From assembly GCF_000220395.1 (NCBI RefSeq), contig NW_004086280.1:1-63222 (forward strand): a stretch of 63,222 nt of DNA. Reading direction: 5' to 3'. Of this stretch, positions 48,774 to 61,111 are shown in pieces. The notes beneath the pieces are model-generated. The model was not told where the DNA came from. It saw only the letters and a list, made by a program, of their open reading frames with translations, and did no database searches. Within the stretch, counting starts at the first letter, position 1; each line of letters opens with the position of its first letter. Made by a program: the position numbers and the translations under genes. The stretch is from Ichthyophthirius multifiliis. Lineage: Eukaryota; Ciliophora; Oligohymenophorea; Hymenostomatida.

Positions 48774-51414
48774 ATGAATACTTAATTATTTTCAAAAATT
48801 AAAAACTTTATTTTAGGATTATTTTTTGTAATTTTAATAGCTGTTATAATTATTTTATACTATTGGAGTCCATAATATTCTGGAGAAATAATTCATAATT
48901 ATAATTATTAAAATGTATATATATATCGAGATAAGAATGGAATCCCTCATATAAAAGCTTAAAATTTATAATCATCATTTTTTGGTTTAGGTAAAACAAA
49001 ATAATTTTTAAAATAGAAAAAAAATTAAAACAAAAAGGATATGTACATTGTCAAGACAGATTATGGAATATGGATATATATAGAAGATTAGCAAGTGGAA
49101 AAATGAGTGAATTATTCGGAAACTCAACTTTAGAAATGGATATTATGTTTCTTGAGCTCGGACTTAATAGAGCCGCTAAAAATATTATATCTTAAATTTC
49201 TCCTGAAACAATAATTAATTTATAAGCATATACAACGGGAATTAATGAATGTAGTTAAAAAATGAATGTTTTGCCTTTAGAATATTAAATAACCAGAACA
49301 AAGTTTGTTTAATGGGAGTTATTAGATTCTTTGTATATAATGAAACTACTCTCCTTTTAATTAACTTTGGATTGGTAATTTGAGTTAATCCGAGAAAAAC
49401 TTAAAATTATATACGGTAGAGATGTTGCAGGAAAGATGTTTGCTGGAGAAGATTTATTTGACGAATATACAATTATGAATGACGACGAGTTAAAAAAATA
49501 AAACCTTTTTGAAGAAGAAGAAAATTAAAATTAAAAACAGCAAAAACATTCTCTGACATCATCTTAAATTAAAGCAATTCTAAACACTGGTATTGTTGAC
49601 TATCTAATAGAGCCAAGAGGCTCGAATGCATGGGTAATCCATGGAAATCATACTTCTACTGGAAAACCAATAGTTGCAAATGATCCTCATTTAGATAATT
49701 CTATACCTTCTATATGGTATTAAGCACTAATTTCTTATGACTCACATGTTATTTAAGGAGGTTCTATGCCTGGGATAGGATTAATTTTAAGCGGAATGAC
49801 AAATTATGTGGCTTGGAGTGTGACAACATCGTATAGTGATTCTTCAGATTTGTATTTAGAAAAACTAAATTAAGAGAAAACTGAATATTTTTACGAAGGC
49901 GAATGGAGAAAACTTAATATAATTTAGGAAACTATTAAAATTAAAGGAGTAGAAGAAAAATTTTAATTGTTAATAAGAAATACACATAGAGGACCTATTT
50001 TATCTACTCCTAATTTGAAAAAACTGAACATTGAATATAAAGAGGAACTAGATTTATCTTTTTCATGGGCAGCAAGTGGAGTAATTGATACTAATTTTGA
50101 TGCTATTATTAATATCTATCATGCTAATTCTTTAAATTAAGTTGTAAATTCATTAAAAATGATATCTTCTGCATATTTAGCTGTTAATTTTGGTACTGTG
50201 GATAATGATATTGGATTTATAGGTACTGGAAGACATCCAATTAGAAAATTTAATAATCAAGGGGCCTTTTTAAAAAATGGAACTACTGCAGATTCGGATT
50301 GGCTAAGATATAACAATGAAAATGAAATACCTCTTCTTATAAATCCTTAAAAAGGATATATTATAACTGCTAACAATAAAATTTCATCAAATAATATAAA
50401 AAATTATCTAAGTTAGAGCATTTCTACTACTGCTAGAGGGATGAGAATAAACTAAATAATCGAATAATATATTAAGAATGGAACTAAAATAAGTCCTGAG
50501 CATGTTTAAGATATGTAAAATGATGTTAAAGATGCCTATGCTGAAAAAGTTCTTCCTTTTCTAATTGATTTATATGAGAAAAATAAAAAGAAGTAATTTT
50601 CTTTTTATTTATATTCAATTTTTTAAAAAATTAACAAAGATTCTTATAAAAAGAAGATTTGACGTAATGTGATGCCATGATAAATGTATTGAAGAAATGG
50701 GATAGCAATGTAGAAGTAAACAGTGTAGGAAGTAGTATATATTACAGCATCGATCATTTTATTAGTAAGAAGTTAATTCCTTAATATAGTGAAAATTAAT
50801 AAGAAAAATAAAAAGTAACTCATAGTTTTGTGTTTGATCACTTCAAGCTTAACAGTATAGTAAGATGGGCATAAGGAAAAGAATTAGATTCAATATGGTG
50901 TGGTCTTTAGAAAGAAAAAGATAATAACTAATGCATTTTTCTTTTTATTTAATCGGTTTTAGATGCGAAAAATTATTTGTAGAAAAAATTAGGAGGACAA
51001 ATTAATGATTGGAAATATGGAAAACTTCATTCTCATAGACACCCTCATGTGCCTTTCTCAAAAACTAATTTATGGCCTATTTTTGAAAGGAGTTGGGAAT
51101 CTAAAGGTTCTAAACATACTATTCATTTATCTTTGCCCAATCTTAAAAATGATAATTGGGAAGGACTAAGAGGAGGAAATTATAAAATGATTGCCTCTCT
51201 TGATTAATAAAATTCTAATAGCTATTATATAATAGATACAGGTATTTCTGGTTATCCTTTTTCAAAACATTATACTGATTAATTAAAAATTTATAAAAAT
51301 GGATAGTATTTAGTTATGGATAGATAAGATTTCGAAAAATATGAAAATGTTTTAGTGCTTAAATAATCAGAATAATTTAAAAACTCAAACAAAGGTAAGA
51401 AAAAAGATTTTTGA
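48774..51414 (+). CDS. Penicillin acylase-family (S45) Ntn-hydrolase, membrane-anchored
   Basis: Two 47-nt introns splice to 849 codons (848 aa) without any frame problem. Start ATG 48774. The N-terminus MNTQLFSKIKNFILGLFFVI continues into a hydrophobic helix, so the enzyme is a type II membrane or secreted protein. The alpha-chain region shows GIPHIKAQNLQSSFFGLGYV and CQDRLWNMDIYRRLASG, classic for the penicillin/cephalosporin/AHL acylase family. The autocatalytic cleavage site and nucleophile are in EPRGSNAWVIHG (the Ser becomes the beta-chain N-terminus), followed by KPIVANDPHLDNSIPSIWYQ, MPGIGLILSGMTNYVAWSVT and DVTTSY-type signatures. Near the end come YGKLHSHRHPHVPF, LRGGNYKMIAS and DTGISGYPFSKHYTDQL, all conserved S45 landmarks. 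The substrate is unknown (amides such as N-acyl amino acids or acyl-homoserine lactones are possible). The family is mainly bacterial, yet the gene has ciliate introns and code. Confidence 0.94.
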
Positions 51415-52947
51415 TAATATAAAAATAAAATAATTTATTTCATATAAATACGTATATTGCAAAATTATTTAGTACCACAAAAATTAAATAAAAGTTTTAA
51501 TTATATCGATTAACCATTTTCGACTATTAAAATATTTTCTTTAATTGAATTATCAAATAATTAGTTTAATTTATCTTAATAAAAAAAAAATGAATTTTTT
51601 TCATTTCTATATTAAAATAAAATAAAATCTTTTAAATCTTCCCAAAATAAAACATAAAAGGAAAAAAAAAATATTAAAATTTCTATTTTATGTATTTAAT
51701 ATAAGTATGAAAAAACATTAATTAATTAATTTTAAATAAAATATAATTATTTTGTATGAAAATGGGAAAAAGTGAAATAAATATGAAAAATACTATAAGT
51801 GATAATAAATTTGATTGATATTATCAGCATTTATCTTTTTAACAATTCGAAATTTTAAAGAATTTTATTTTATTTTTCTTCTTTTTTTTAGTATAATGAA
51901 GGCAAGAATTCTTTCTTTAAATAATAATATATAATTAAAACAATATTTTGTATATATATATTATTTAATCATTTTTAGAATATCATGTTTTTCAAATAAA
52001 TATTTTCCAGCAAAAATCTATTTTTAGGATTAATTGCAAATAAGAACATTAATAAAAAATTTTTATCAGGAAAAATTAATAAAATTCATGACATAATGGA
52101 AGCATTTATTTTTTAACTACATAGTTTTCTAGCTCTTTTAGGCAATTTCACTTTTTTTTTTTAGTATAAATTTAAGATAATATAAGCAATTATATTGGCA
52201 AATACTTATTTAAAAAAGTATGTACTTCTCTTTTTAAAAATTATTCCAAATGTTTTTTTTAGATTAAAATTTAGAAAAAGCTAGTTTCTATTATCTATAA
52301 ATAAAAATAAAAAAAGATTTTTTTAATATAAAATATTTTAATTTCTTATTTATATATTTTTATTGTAAATTAAAAAAAAACATATTTAAATATTTTTACC
52401 AAAAAGCAAAAAAAATATACATAAAATATATATAAAAACTAAAAATTATTTATATATTTATTGAAGTGTCCAAAACATTATTATAAAGCTGTTTCCTCAA
52501 GTCTGTAAAATAAAAAATACAATTAAAAGAAGAATATAATCATGATATGTAGATTTAAAATAATAATTTTATGTTATTAATTATAATACTATTAATTTTA
52601 TTATTCCTATATAGATAGTATTTATGTATTATCCTTTTAAAATCACAATTATTAAAAGTAAAGTTAATTTAATTAAAACATTAGAATTATTATCTATACA
52701 TTTAGTTAATATTTAACGTATTATTAATTTACTTTAATATAATATAAAAATAAATTATTAAATACGTGTCTATTATTTATTTTGGTTGAATATTAAATAT
52801 AAAATTAAATAATTTATATTCTTATAAGAAAAAAAAAATATCTTTTTTTTTTATAATTGTTACTTATTAAACATATACATATCTTATAATTTACTTTTAT
52901 TTTATAATTTATTTTAAATTCAAAAAATTTTAATATTATTATTATAT
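51415..52947. other. AT-rich spacer with a doubtful coding patch
   Basis: About 1.5 kb. Between about 51.9 and 52.5 kb the sequence is slightly less AT-biased, and two overlapping plus-strand frames stay open (one starts MKARILSLNNNIQLKQYF). Acceptor-like T-runs ending in TAG occur at about 51893, 51978 and 52164. No family is recognised, so no gene is called. Confidence 0.4.
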
Positions 52948-54130
52948 TCAACTTTAATTACTTTTTAAATAATTAAGTTCTTATATTAACTTTTGCAATT
53001 ATATCTAAGAACTTTCATATTTATTTTTATAAAATTTCAGCTCATCTATTATTTTTTATTCAGAATAGAATGAAGATTCAGTATCTTTAGAAATATTTGA
53101 AAATTATTTATTATTAGATTTATATAGAAAAGGCTTATATTAAGAAACATCTTAAATTATTTATTTTTATTAACATTTTTTTAAATTCATAATATTAGAT
53201 TATAAAAATAGTTAGTATTTATTTTATAAATTTTAAACTTAATTTAATTATTAATCTTTATTTGTTGACTATTCATTTTAATTTTGATATTTGTTTTAAT
53301 TTTATATATTTTTAGTTTAATTTTAGTAATCATTCTATGCTTAATTTAATAATTCTTATTTAATTAATTAACCTTATTATAATTTTATATCTTTATTTTT
53401 AAAAAGATCATCTGAGGCATCTTTTTGAAATATATCATTTGATTTTTACTAATGAGATTAGTTTAAATTAATTGAATTTTTCTTTAAGTCTTTAATTTGT
53501 TATAAAGTGAGTGAAACATATTCAAGTTTAAAATAATTTATCTAAGAAGGAAATTTAACTCCCATTAATTCTAATTTATTATACTCGCTTTCAAAAATAC
53601 TTCCAGGAATCCAATTTTTCCATACATATATACATTCTAATAATAGTCTAAAAAAACTGTTTCCTAAAATAACTAAATCTTCTTGATTACTATTTTCCCT
53701 TTATATTATTTATAATAAAATTTAAGATAGAAATAAACATAATTTTTTTTTAAAACAAAATTATATTTTTTTATTTTAGATATATGTTTTTGTCTATTTA
53801 CGTAAAATACTATTTTCCTCTATCATCTTTTTATATATGCATTTAAAATTATGCAATTTAACACATTAAAGGAAGTAAATTTTAAGACAATTATTAAACA
53901 TATTATTATTAGTAAAGTTCAAAACATTCCTTTGCTAAACGAAGTGAGTTTAACTGTATTATAGGAGAATATTTTAATTTATGAGATAATATAAAATGGG
54001 TTGTTTATAAAACTAAATCTATTGCTTTCTAATCATTTTATAATATCTGCTTTTTATATGGTTTTGTATTTGTCTTATAATTTTATACATCAGCTAATAG
54101 TTGAATTAAGTTTAAATTTTCTTAATTCAT
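52948..54130 (-). CDS. Helical N-terminal domain plus Gln-rich coiled coil; unknown
   Basis: Start ATG 54128-54130 (MNQENLNLIQLLADVQNYKT). One 112-nt intron (53699-53810) leaves 357 codons (356 aa) in frame. The N-terminal 150 residues look alpha-helical: KAIDLVLQTTHFILSHKLKY, LNSLRLAKECFELY, KDDRGKQ, LVILGNSFFRLLLECIYVWK and NWIPGSIFESEYNKLELMG. The helical-repeat feel, with the RGK segment and a C-terminal W-x-x-W-x-P, is reminiscent of VHS/ENTH-like or other solenoid adaptor domains, but I cannot assign it. A long Gln/Asn-rich linker follows, then a Ser-rich patch (SNISKDTESSFYSEQK) and a final coiled coil (IIDELKFYKNKYESSQIQLQ, KLIQELNYLKSNQS). No membrane segment. TGA 52948-52950. Confidence 0.72.
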
Positions 54131-54491
54131 TAGTTTACTTTTATTTTGTGATAAATATGATTATTTAAAAAAAATTATTATTAATGGAAAATATTAATTA
54201 AAAATTAATCAATTAATTTTTTTATTTAATTATATTTAGTAAATTGAAAAAAAAAAAAAAAAATCTATTTCAATCAATTTTTTAAAAAAAGAATAAAAAA
54301 TAAATACATGCTTAAAAGTAAATGAGTTGTGTTTATGTTTAAATAATTATAAAAATTTACTAATAAAATTTATTTATGAATAATTTATTCATATTAATAA
54401 ATATATATTTAAGTAATATTTAATTTCATTTCTATTTAAATATAAATATAAGTAAATAATTATTTATATTAAAATAAGTTATATGTATTAA
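54131..54491. promoter_or_regulatory. Divergent intergenic region
   Basis: About 360 bp between two divergently transcribed genes. It must contain both 5' flanks. AT-rich, with a 16-A run near 54250. No specific motif is recognised. Confidence 0.3.
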
Positions 54492-56001
54492 ATGAATTAT
54501 CCTTAAAGCTTTAATTTTTAAGAAACTTTATCGTATTTACCTTCCCCTTCTTAAAGTTTTTACCGTTCAAAAGCTAAAAGTATTGTATAAACAGTTTAGA
54601 AATATACTCAAAAAAAACAAAAAATAAATACACCAATTTAAAAAAGTTCTTTAAATAGTTTTATAAATCCAAATACATTTGTACAAATAGATTCATCAAA
54701 TGCAGTAGTTAAAAAAATGCCTAAAAAATAAATTAGAGAAATAGTTAATTAAATGAATAAGGGAAATAAACAATATGTACTTAATAATTATTTAAATTAA
54801 ATAAGTCCAACTAAAAAATCTTAATAAAATAATGATGAATTAAATATAATTTATGAAAAAAAAAAAAAAGGAAAGTAAAACTAATAAATATAATATAATT
54901 TAGATAAGTGAAATATATTTTGATAAACTAATTTTTCCTAAATTTATATAAGGCGAATAATATTAAGAAGAACCAAAAGAATAATTACAAGCCAAAAGTG
55001 ATAAAAAAATAGTATTATAATAATAAGAAAACTAATCCTTAAATTATCGAAAAAAATTAAAAATAGTCCTATTAAGATTAAAAATAGTCCGTTTATTCTT
55101 TTTAGAAATAGATAATAGATTAAAATAAATTCGTAAAGAATAAATGGTATATTTTTCAGACGAAAATATTCAAATATAAATTCACGAAATGATGAATTTT
55201 TCATTAAGTTGTTGTGGAAATTTAATAAAACAACTTTTTCGTGAAAAGGAAAAATTGATATTTTATAAAAGATAATTTAGTAAAAAAAATGAAAACAAAA
55301 TTACTGTTAAAAATTATGCTCTAATCTTAATTAAAGAAATGGCCGTCTAAAAAATAGACTTGAACGAAAAATTTTTAATTTTTTTATCAAAAATTATTAA
55401 TTAATATTAGTTTCTTCCTTAGAAATTTTTATCATAGTTTATAATAAGCAGATTATAATTCAATAAAATCGGATAAATTATTAATATTTCCAAAAATCAA
55501 AAAGAAATGATTGTTCTTCTTGTTATTATTATATATGGGTTATTTAATAGGCTTATTAAGCCTTGGTAAACTATTCCTAAAATGCATGAAAGTCCTGAAT
55601 TGAGAAAAAATACTTAATTGGTTGTAAGTCTAATTTTTTATGTACTTTTTGATTATTTAAAAGAAAAAAATAAAGTTATTGAAAATAATTTAAATGTAGT
55701 TTTACCTTAATATAAAATCGAAGCCAGAGATTAAATATTAAATGCTCACCATTTTTTCGAAAATGATGAATAAATTATGCCACATGAGAATGATGATTAC
55801 TTTTAACGCAAATTAGAAGATTAATTGGAATATAATTAAGGAATTATAGTTGGAATTTAAAAAAAAGAAAAGTTTTAAGAAATTTTTAATGATGAAGATT
55901 TTATAGATGAAATTAGAGAAAATTTTTATAAATTAGCTTAAAATATTATTAATTGTTGTAATTTAATTTATTAAAAAGAAAAATTACTTTAATTTTAATG
56001 A
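54492..56001 (+). CDS. Hypothetical protein
   Basis: Start ATG 54492 (MNYPQSFNFQETLSYLPSPS), stop TGA 55999-56001. The N-terminal 120 residues are polar and Ser/Gln-rich (SPSQSFYRSKAKSIVQTVQK), likely disordered. The frame changes by one base in the 14-A run at 54856-54869, probably one A too many, and afterwards stays open for more than 1.1 kb, giving about 502 aa. The second part looks folded and helical: IQIHEMMNFSLSCCGNLIKQ, VKNYALILIKEMAVQKIDLN, EMIVLLVIIIYGLFNRLIKP, LRKNTQLVVSLIFYVLFDYL. The tail is acidic (NDEDFIDEIRENFYKLAQNI). One hydrophobic helix (IVLLVIIIYGLF) could be membrane-embedded or buried. It might be an armadillo-like helical repeat protein, but no family is recognised. 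Confidence 0.65.
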
Positions 56002-56847
56002 TTTAATAATAACTGCTTGTAAATTAATTTTTTATTTTTTTGAAAGCATATTTTTTTTTGTTTAATTTACATATTTAAATAATAAAAATATTTTTAAGAG
56101 AAAAAATAATTATTATAATATATTTATTTTATATATTAAATTCCTTTTATATTTTTTTTATTATTTTTTTTCGACTTTTTTTTTAAAAAAAATAATAAAT
56201 CAGATAACAAAAAAAAAATGAATAAAAGGCATTTTTTTTAAATTGAATTTTTATATAAATAATTATAAAATAAAATAATTAATAATTTGTATAATACTTG
56301 TTTATTTTTTTTATAAAAAAAAAAACTCTTTCAAAAATAAATAAATAGGCAATTAATTCATTTATAATTCAATTTTATTTTAAAAAATCATTTCCAGAAA
56401 AATAATAAAATTTATTATAATTTTCATTTGATATATTTAATATAAAGATAAATTAATAAAATAATTTACTTTCACTTATTTATAATCAATTTAAATCTTT
56501 CATTTATTAAAACACAAATTATTAAAGTAGTATACTTTCGCTTTTTTCAAATAAATATAAATACGTAATTATTGAAAAAAAAATATATATATATATTAAT
56601 TATTCTTATATATAAAATAAATATGAAAAAAAAGCATTTTATTTTAAATTATTTGAAATTTCTAGTATTTTAGTAAATATTAATAAAATTATTAAAAAAT
56701 ATAATATATAAATAATTAATAAATAAATATGATATATATTTCATAAATAATGATAAAATAATTATTATAATAATAAAAATATGTATATATAATAAATAAA
56801 AAACATAAATATATTTTATATATATATATATAATTTTTCAATAAATT
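56002..56847. other. AT-rich spacer
   Basis: About 845 bp between convergent genes. Homopolymers and TA-rich patches only. Confidence 0.5.
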
Positions 56848-57471
56848 TCATAAATGAAAATCTTCATCACTATTAGACTTTGTTTCATTTAAAAAATCAA
56901 TAAAAACACCATTTTTGATTACTAAATCTATTTATGAAATTTCATTCAAGAAAAACTATAATTATTTCTCACGATTTTAAATAAATTATTAATTTAGATT
57001 TTCAAAGATAGTTTTACTTGGGAAATTAGGAAGTCTAATATTAGGAATAGATGCTTGCAAGTTTTAATAAAATACCAATAATTATTAAAACATAGTTTCG
57101 AAAAACCAAAAAGAGTTATTTTTTTCAATTACTTTGAATTTGTAGATTATTACTTGTTTATTATTTCCATCAATTCCATCTAATTCATTTTCATTTATTA
57201 TTTCAAAACCTAAGCATTCGAATTTTAAGTTACTTTGTTTTTTACCTAATCTAAAACGAGAAAGCTTGCTTTTATTCTTAATAGCTTTTTTATATATAAT
57301 TTTCTTCTCCAAGATACTTAGTATAGTTATCTAGGGAAGTTCTACCTCTTTTTTCAATTAAAAAATACTACATTCATCGTCATCTGAAGTAGAAAGTTAG
57401 GAAATTCTTCTTTGTTATCTTATATATTCATGTTTAGTATGTGTAAGAGACTTAAAAATTTAAGAATCCAT
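56848..57471 (-). CDS. PX domain protein
   Basis: A single exon of 208 codons (207 aa), start ATG 57469-57471 (MDSQIFKSLTHTKHEYIRQQ), TGA 56848-56850. The core, from about residue 80, fits a Phox-homology phosphoinositide-binding domain: VIIYKFKVIEKNNSFWFFET (the strand entering the domain with F-W-x-F), MFQQLLVFYQNL, then the proline-containing membrane loop IPNIRLPNFPSK. The helices NQQFIQNREKQLQFFLNEIS and VIKNGVFIDFLNE carry the typical R-x-x-L-x-x-F-L and F-L ends. The N-terminal 60 residues are basic and Ser-rich and contain STSDDDECS, an acidic casein-kinase-like patch. PX proteins bind PI3P and sort cargo on endosomes; this short form has only the PX domain plus tails. The family call is good, the specific role unknown. 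Confidence 0.82.
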
Positions 57472-58415
57472 TGTGAAGTTTAATATTTTATCTGTTATTT
57501 TTAGTTTGCAAAGATATAAAACCTATTCAGTGCTTCTGAGTTGTTTCAATTATTAGATTCTTGTTTTTATTTTTAATATATTTATTTATTTTTTATAATT
57601 ATATTATATAATTTATTATTTGTTTTTTTTATATACATAAGTAAGATATTGGAATCAACATATATTTTTTATTTATAATAATTTAAAAAATACAAATATA
57701 TTCAAAGACATAAATAAGAAAGTATTATTTACAATTTAATCATTTTTAATATATTTTGTTTTTTTAAATTTATTCTTTATTAATTTTTTTTAAAAAAACT
57801 ATTTGAACAAGAAATATCATTAAATATATTCACTAATATTATATTTCATAAATTTTTAAAATAAATTTTATTTTTATTTAATTTTTTTATTTAAAAATTT
57901 TTATTTTATTTAATTAATTATTTATTTTTGGTTAAATAGTATTTTGATTCATTTTTATTTAATTAATTAATATATTACTAATATATATAATTACTAAAAT
58001 TATTTTATTTATTATATTAGAAAGTAATATTATCTAATTTTATTGAATTAAATATAATTTTATATTAAATAATTAAATCTTTATTGAAATAGATTAATAA
58101 ATTTAGTTAAATTAAAAAAGAACTTTTAATAATTTTCTAAAAGAAAAGAAAATTAATATATTTAATGAAAATATTATATATTATTTTTGTATCTTTTATA
58201 ATTTTTTATTTTTATTTTTATTAAAAAAAAAATATTAAGTTTATTAATTTAAATTATAATTATTAGTTATAAAACTAACAAATAATCCAAATTAAAAATA
58301 AAGATATAATCTAAATAAAAAATAATTTATAAAAATAGTTTTATCATTAATTTATTAATATAAAAATATTTTATTTTATAATAATTTTAAATTTTTTATA
58401 AACCTTTATCAATTA
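57472..58415. other. AT-rich spacer
   Basis: About 940 bp between two minus-strand genes, with no gene or RNA recognised. Confidence 0.5.
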
Positions 58416-59917
58416 TCAATTTTAACCTTTCATTTTTCTTTACTCGAATGCTTCAATTGCTAATTCTCTTAGTTTTTCATGTTAATATAACTCTTTATCT
58501 TTTGAATCTAAATTGAAATATTCGTCAATATTATTTGGTTCTTAAACGACGGTATTTTGATTAGTACTATTATTCTTTGGTGGAATTTGGTCAATTAATA
58601 AAAATTATGATAAATCTCCGTTTTCTTAGCTTTTATAAGAAAGTAAAATATTAGAATAAAATTCAACATCTGCAAGATAATTTTCTAAATTACCTTCACT
58701 TAAATCGAAGCCTAATTCATATTCAAATTTTCTTTTCGAATCTGGGTTAAAAGATGTTTGTGCAAGGTCAATAAGTAATGTTTGAAGTGTTGGCTTGAGG
58801 TCTTTTATAATATTACGCGCAGTATCGATTTCCGTTTATTTTTTTGACAATAAATTATTAATTTTTTTCTTTATTTTCTCATCATGAGGAGTGCCTTGTA
58901 AGGCTCTTCTACGGGCTTCATTATCATTTTCTTAATCTTCGCATTTTTTTTCAAGATCAGTATTCAAAGTTTCTAGATTATCTATATCTTGAGATAAGAT
59001 ATCCACATAATTATATAGTGAATAATTTTGTTCTTCACTTTTTATAAAAGTATTGGCTATTTCTTCGATATCAGTTATACCACTACATTCCTTTATTTAA
59101 TTGAAAGCTTCTTCTATTACTTTAAGGTTCTTTTGGTATTAATCGATTATTTTTACCTTTTCTTTATTGTTTGCTATTATTTTTTTTAAACGATGTTTTA
59201 GTAAATTTTGAGTATCTTAAGTATCAAAGTTTTCTTTTTTATTTGTGGTTTTCAATATTTCAAATTTAGGTTTATTTTCATCTGCTTTTTTTGGACTTAT
59301 TCGAATTATCTTTATAATTTTTAGTGTTTTTAAATACTAAATATAAATATTTTTTTACTTAAAACATGATTTTTTTCATTTTCATTTTTATTTCTTAATA
59401 AAATAATTTAATTTTTAGTTAAGTCAGTTACTTGAATTTTATTTTTTATACTTTCTATTACATTTTAAGTTTCTTTTGATGTTTTTTTTACATCTTCTTC
59501 AAGCTTTTTGCATACTTCTAAATGTAAAACACGCTCCTTCCTAAGTTGGTTTATTTGTTCTTATAAATCTTAGTTTGCTGATTAAGTTTCATTATGCTTG
59601 CCTAAAACTTTTTCGATTTTAGCTTATTGATTTTTTATTTAAGATTCCATTAATTTTGTTTCCGTATTATGCGATTTTTGCTTTAACTCTTTTATAGATT
59701 AAATTTTTTGTTTATATTCTTTTAGTACTATATTATATGTTTCATCTAATCCAAATAAACGACGTTTTTCTTATTCTAATTTTCTAGTATAATTATCAAC
59801 TTCTTTTTGCATAGAAACTATTATTGGTTCTTAAAGTATTGATTTCTCATTTGTTGCTAATGTTAAATTCATATTTCGCTAAGACTAATTATGTGATGGC
59901 TCATAACCCGTGTACAT
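58416..59917 (-). CDS. ODAD1: Outer dynein arm docking complex protein (ODAD1/CCDC114-like)
   Basis: A coiled-coil protein of the CCDC114/CCDC63/ODA1 family, which docks outer dynein arms on ciliary doublets. Start ATG 59915-59917 (MYTGYEPSHNQSQRNMNLTL). One 95-nt intron (59337-59431) gives 469 codons (468 aa), close to the family norm. Coiled-coil segments: SMQKEVDNYTRKLEQEKRRL, GLDETYNIVLKEYKQKIQSI and LQEQINQLRKERVLHLEVCK. The conserved block is KNLKVIEEAFNQIKECSGIT followed by DIEEIANTFIKSEEQNYSLY and NYVDILSQDIDNLETLN, which matches the family signature around 'EE-x-N-x-S-L-x-N-x-V'. Then come RRRALQGTPHDEKIKKKINN and a C-terminal extension with LADVEFYSNILLSYKSQ. The length, coiled-coil layout and signature make the family assignment strong; axonemal localisation is inferred from it. 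TGA 58416-58418. Confidence 0.9.
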
Positions 59918-60741
59918 TTTACTTTTTTAAGGTAATTAATTTATTTTTTATTTTTACAATATATTTAAGTCTTTTTTTTTTTTTTATTTTTTTGAAAACT
60001 GTTTTATTTATTTTATCCTTTTTTTAGAAATTTTAATATTATTTAATTTATAAAATTATTAATTATTTTGATTTTTTTATTGAAAAGTTATTTTTTGATA
60101 GTTAAACAATAGAAGTTTATTCAAAAATAATTCTTTATAAAATTTTTAATTTCTTTTGAAATATATTGATAAAAAAAAAATCTCTTCTTCTAAACATATT
60201 TATTTGCAAACTTAAATTTAAAAAAATTACTTATTTTAAAAAATCCAAATTTTATATTATTTATTATAATGTATAAGCTTAAATATACAGAAATTAAACT
60301 AGTTTATATATTATATACGAAAAAAAAAATCGTATTTATTTAATATATAAATAAATATAAAAAACAAAAGATATTAAATGTTTATATTATTTGAAATAAT
60401 ATTTTAAGAAAAAATTATTAACTTTATTAGAATAAAAAAAAAATGTTATATGTTTTATTAAAAACAACATTATATAAATTATATATTCTTATAAAAAATA
60501 AAATGAAAATTAGATATATAAGTTATTACCTTTTTAATAATGCAATAATAATTAATATTTTTTAAAAAAATAATAATATAAATAAAAAAAAAAAAAATAG
60601 ATGTAATATATATAATAAATTATGAAAAATTACATAATTAAAGATAATTAAAATATATTTAATAAATAAAAAAAAAAAAAAAATAATACTTTTTTTTTAA
60701 AAATTAATATTATTTATAAAAAAAAACAATATTAATATTAA

Positions 60742-60772
<31 letters not shown>

Positions 60773-61111
60773 TAATAATAATAATAATATTAAAAATAAT
60801 AATAATAAAAAAAAAAAAAAATTAAATTTATAATATTTATATATAAATAAAAAAAATATAATAATAATAATGTTATATATAATAATAATATTTTTAATAT
60901 TTTTATTTTGTTTTAACATTTATTATTATTATTTTTTTATAAAATTAAAATATAACTTTATATACTTGTAAATTTCAAAAATAAAATATAAAATATTTTA
61001 AAATTTTAAAAATAAACACACAAAATTACAAATAATTTTACATAGAAAAATGTAATTTTTAATATATTCATTATAATTATTTTAATCATAAATAATGTTT
61101 TTTTAAATACA
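59918..61111. other. AT-rich spacer with trinucleotide repeats
   Basis: About 1.2 kb. It contains the TAA microsatellite at 60745-60790 and many A and T homopolymers. No coding evidence. Confidence 0.55.
60745..60790. repeat. (TAA)n microsatellite
   Basis: A near-perfect TAA trinucleotide run with one interruption (ATTAAT). Under the ciliate code it would read as Gln/Asn/Ile, but it lies in no gene. Confidence 0.9.

Noticed and set aside
54944-55204. Minus-strand ORF starting MKNSSFREFIFEYFRLKN
   Set aside because: Hydrophobic shadow of the plus-strand gene at 54492-56001, whose frame is open much further.
60710-60919. Minus-strand ORF made of Ile/Leu/Phe
   Set aside because: It is simply the translation of the TAA/AAT microsatellite.
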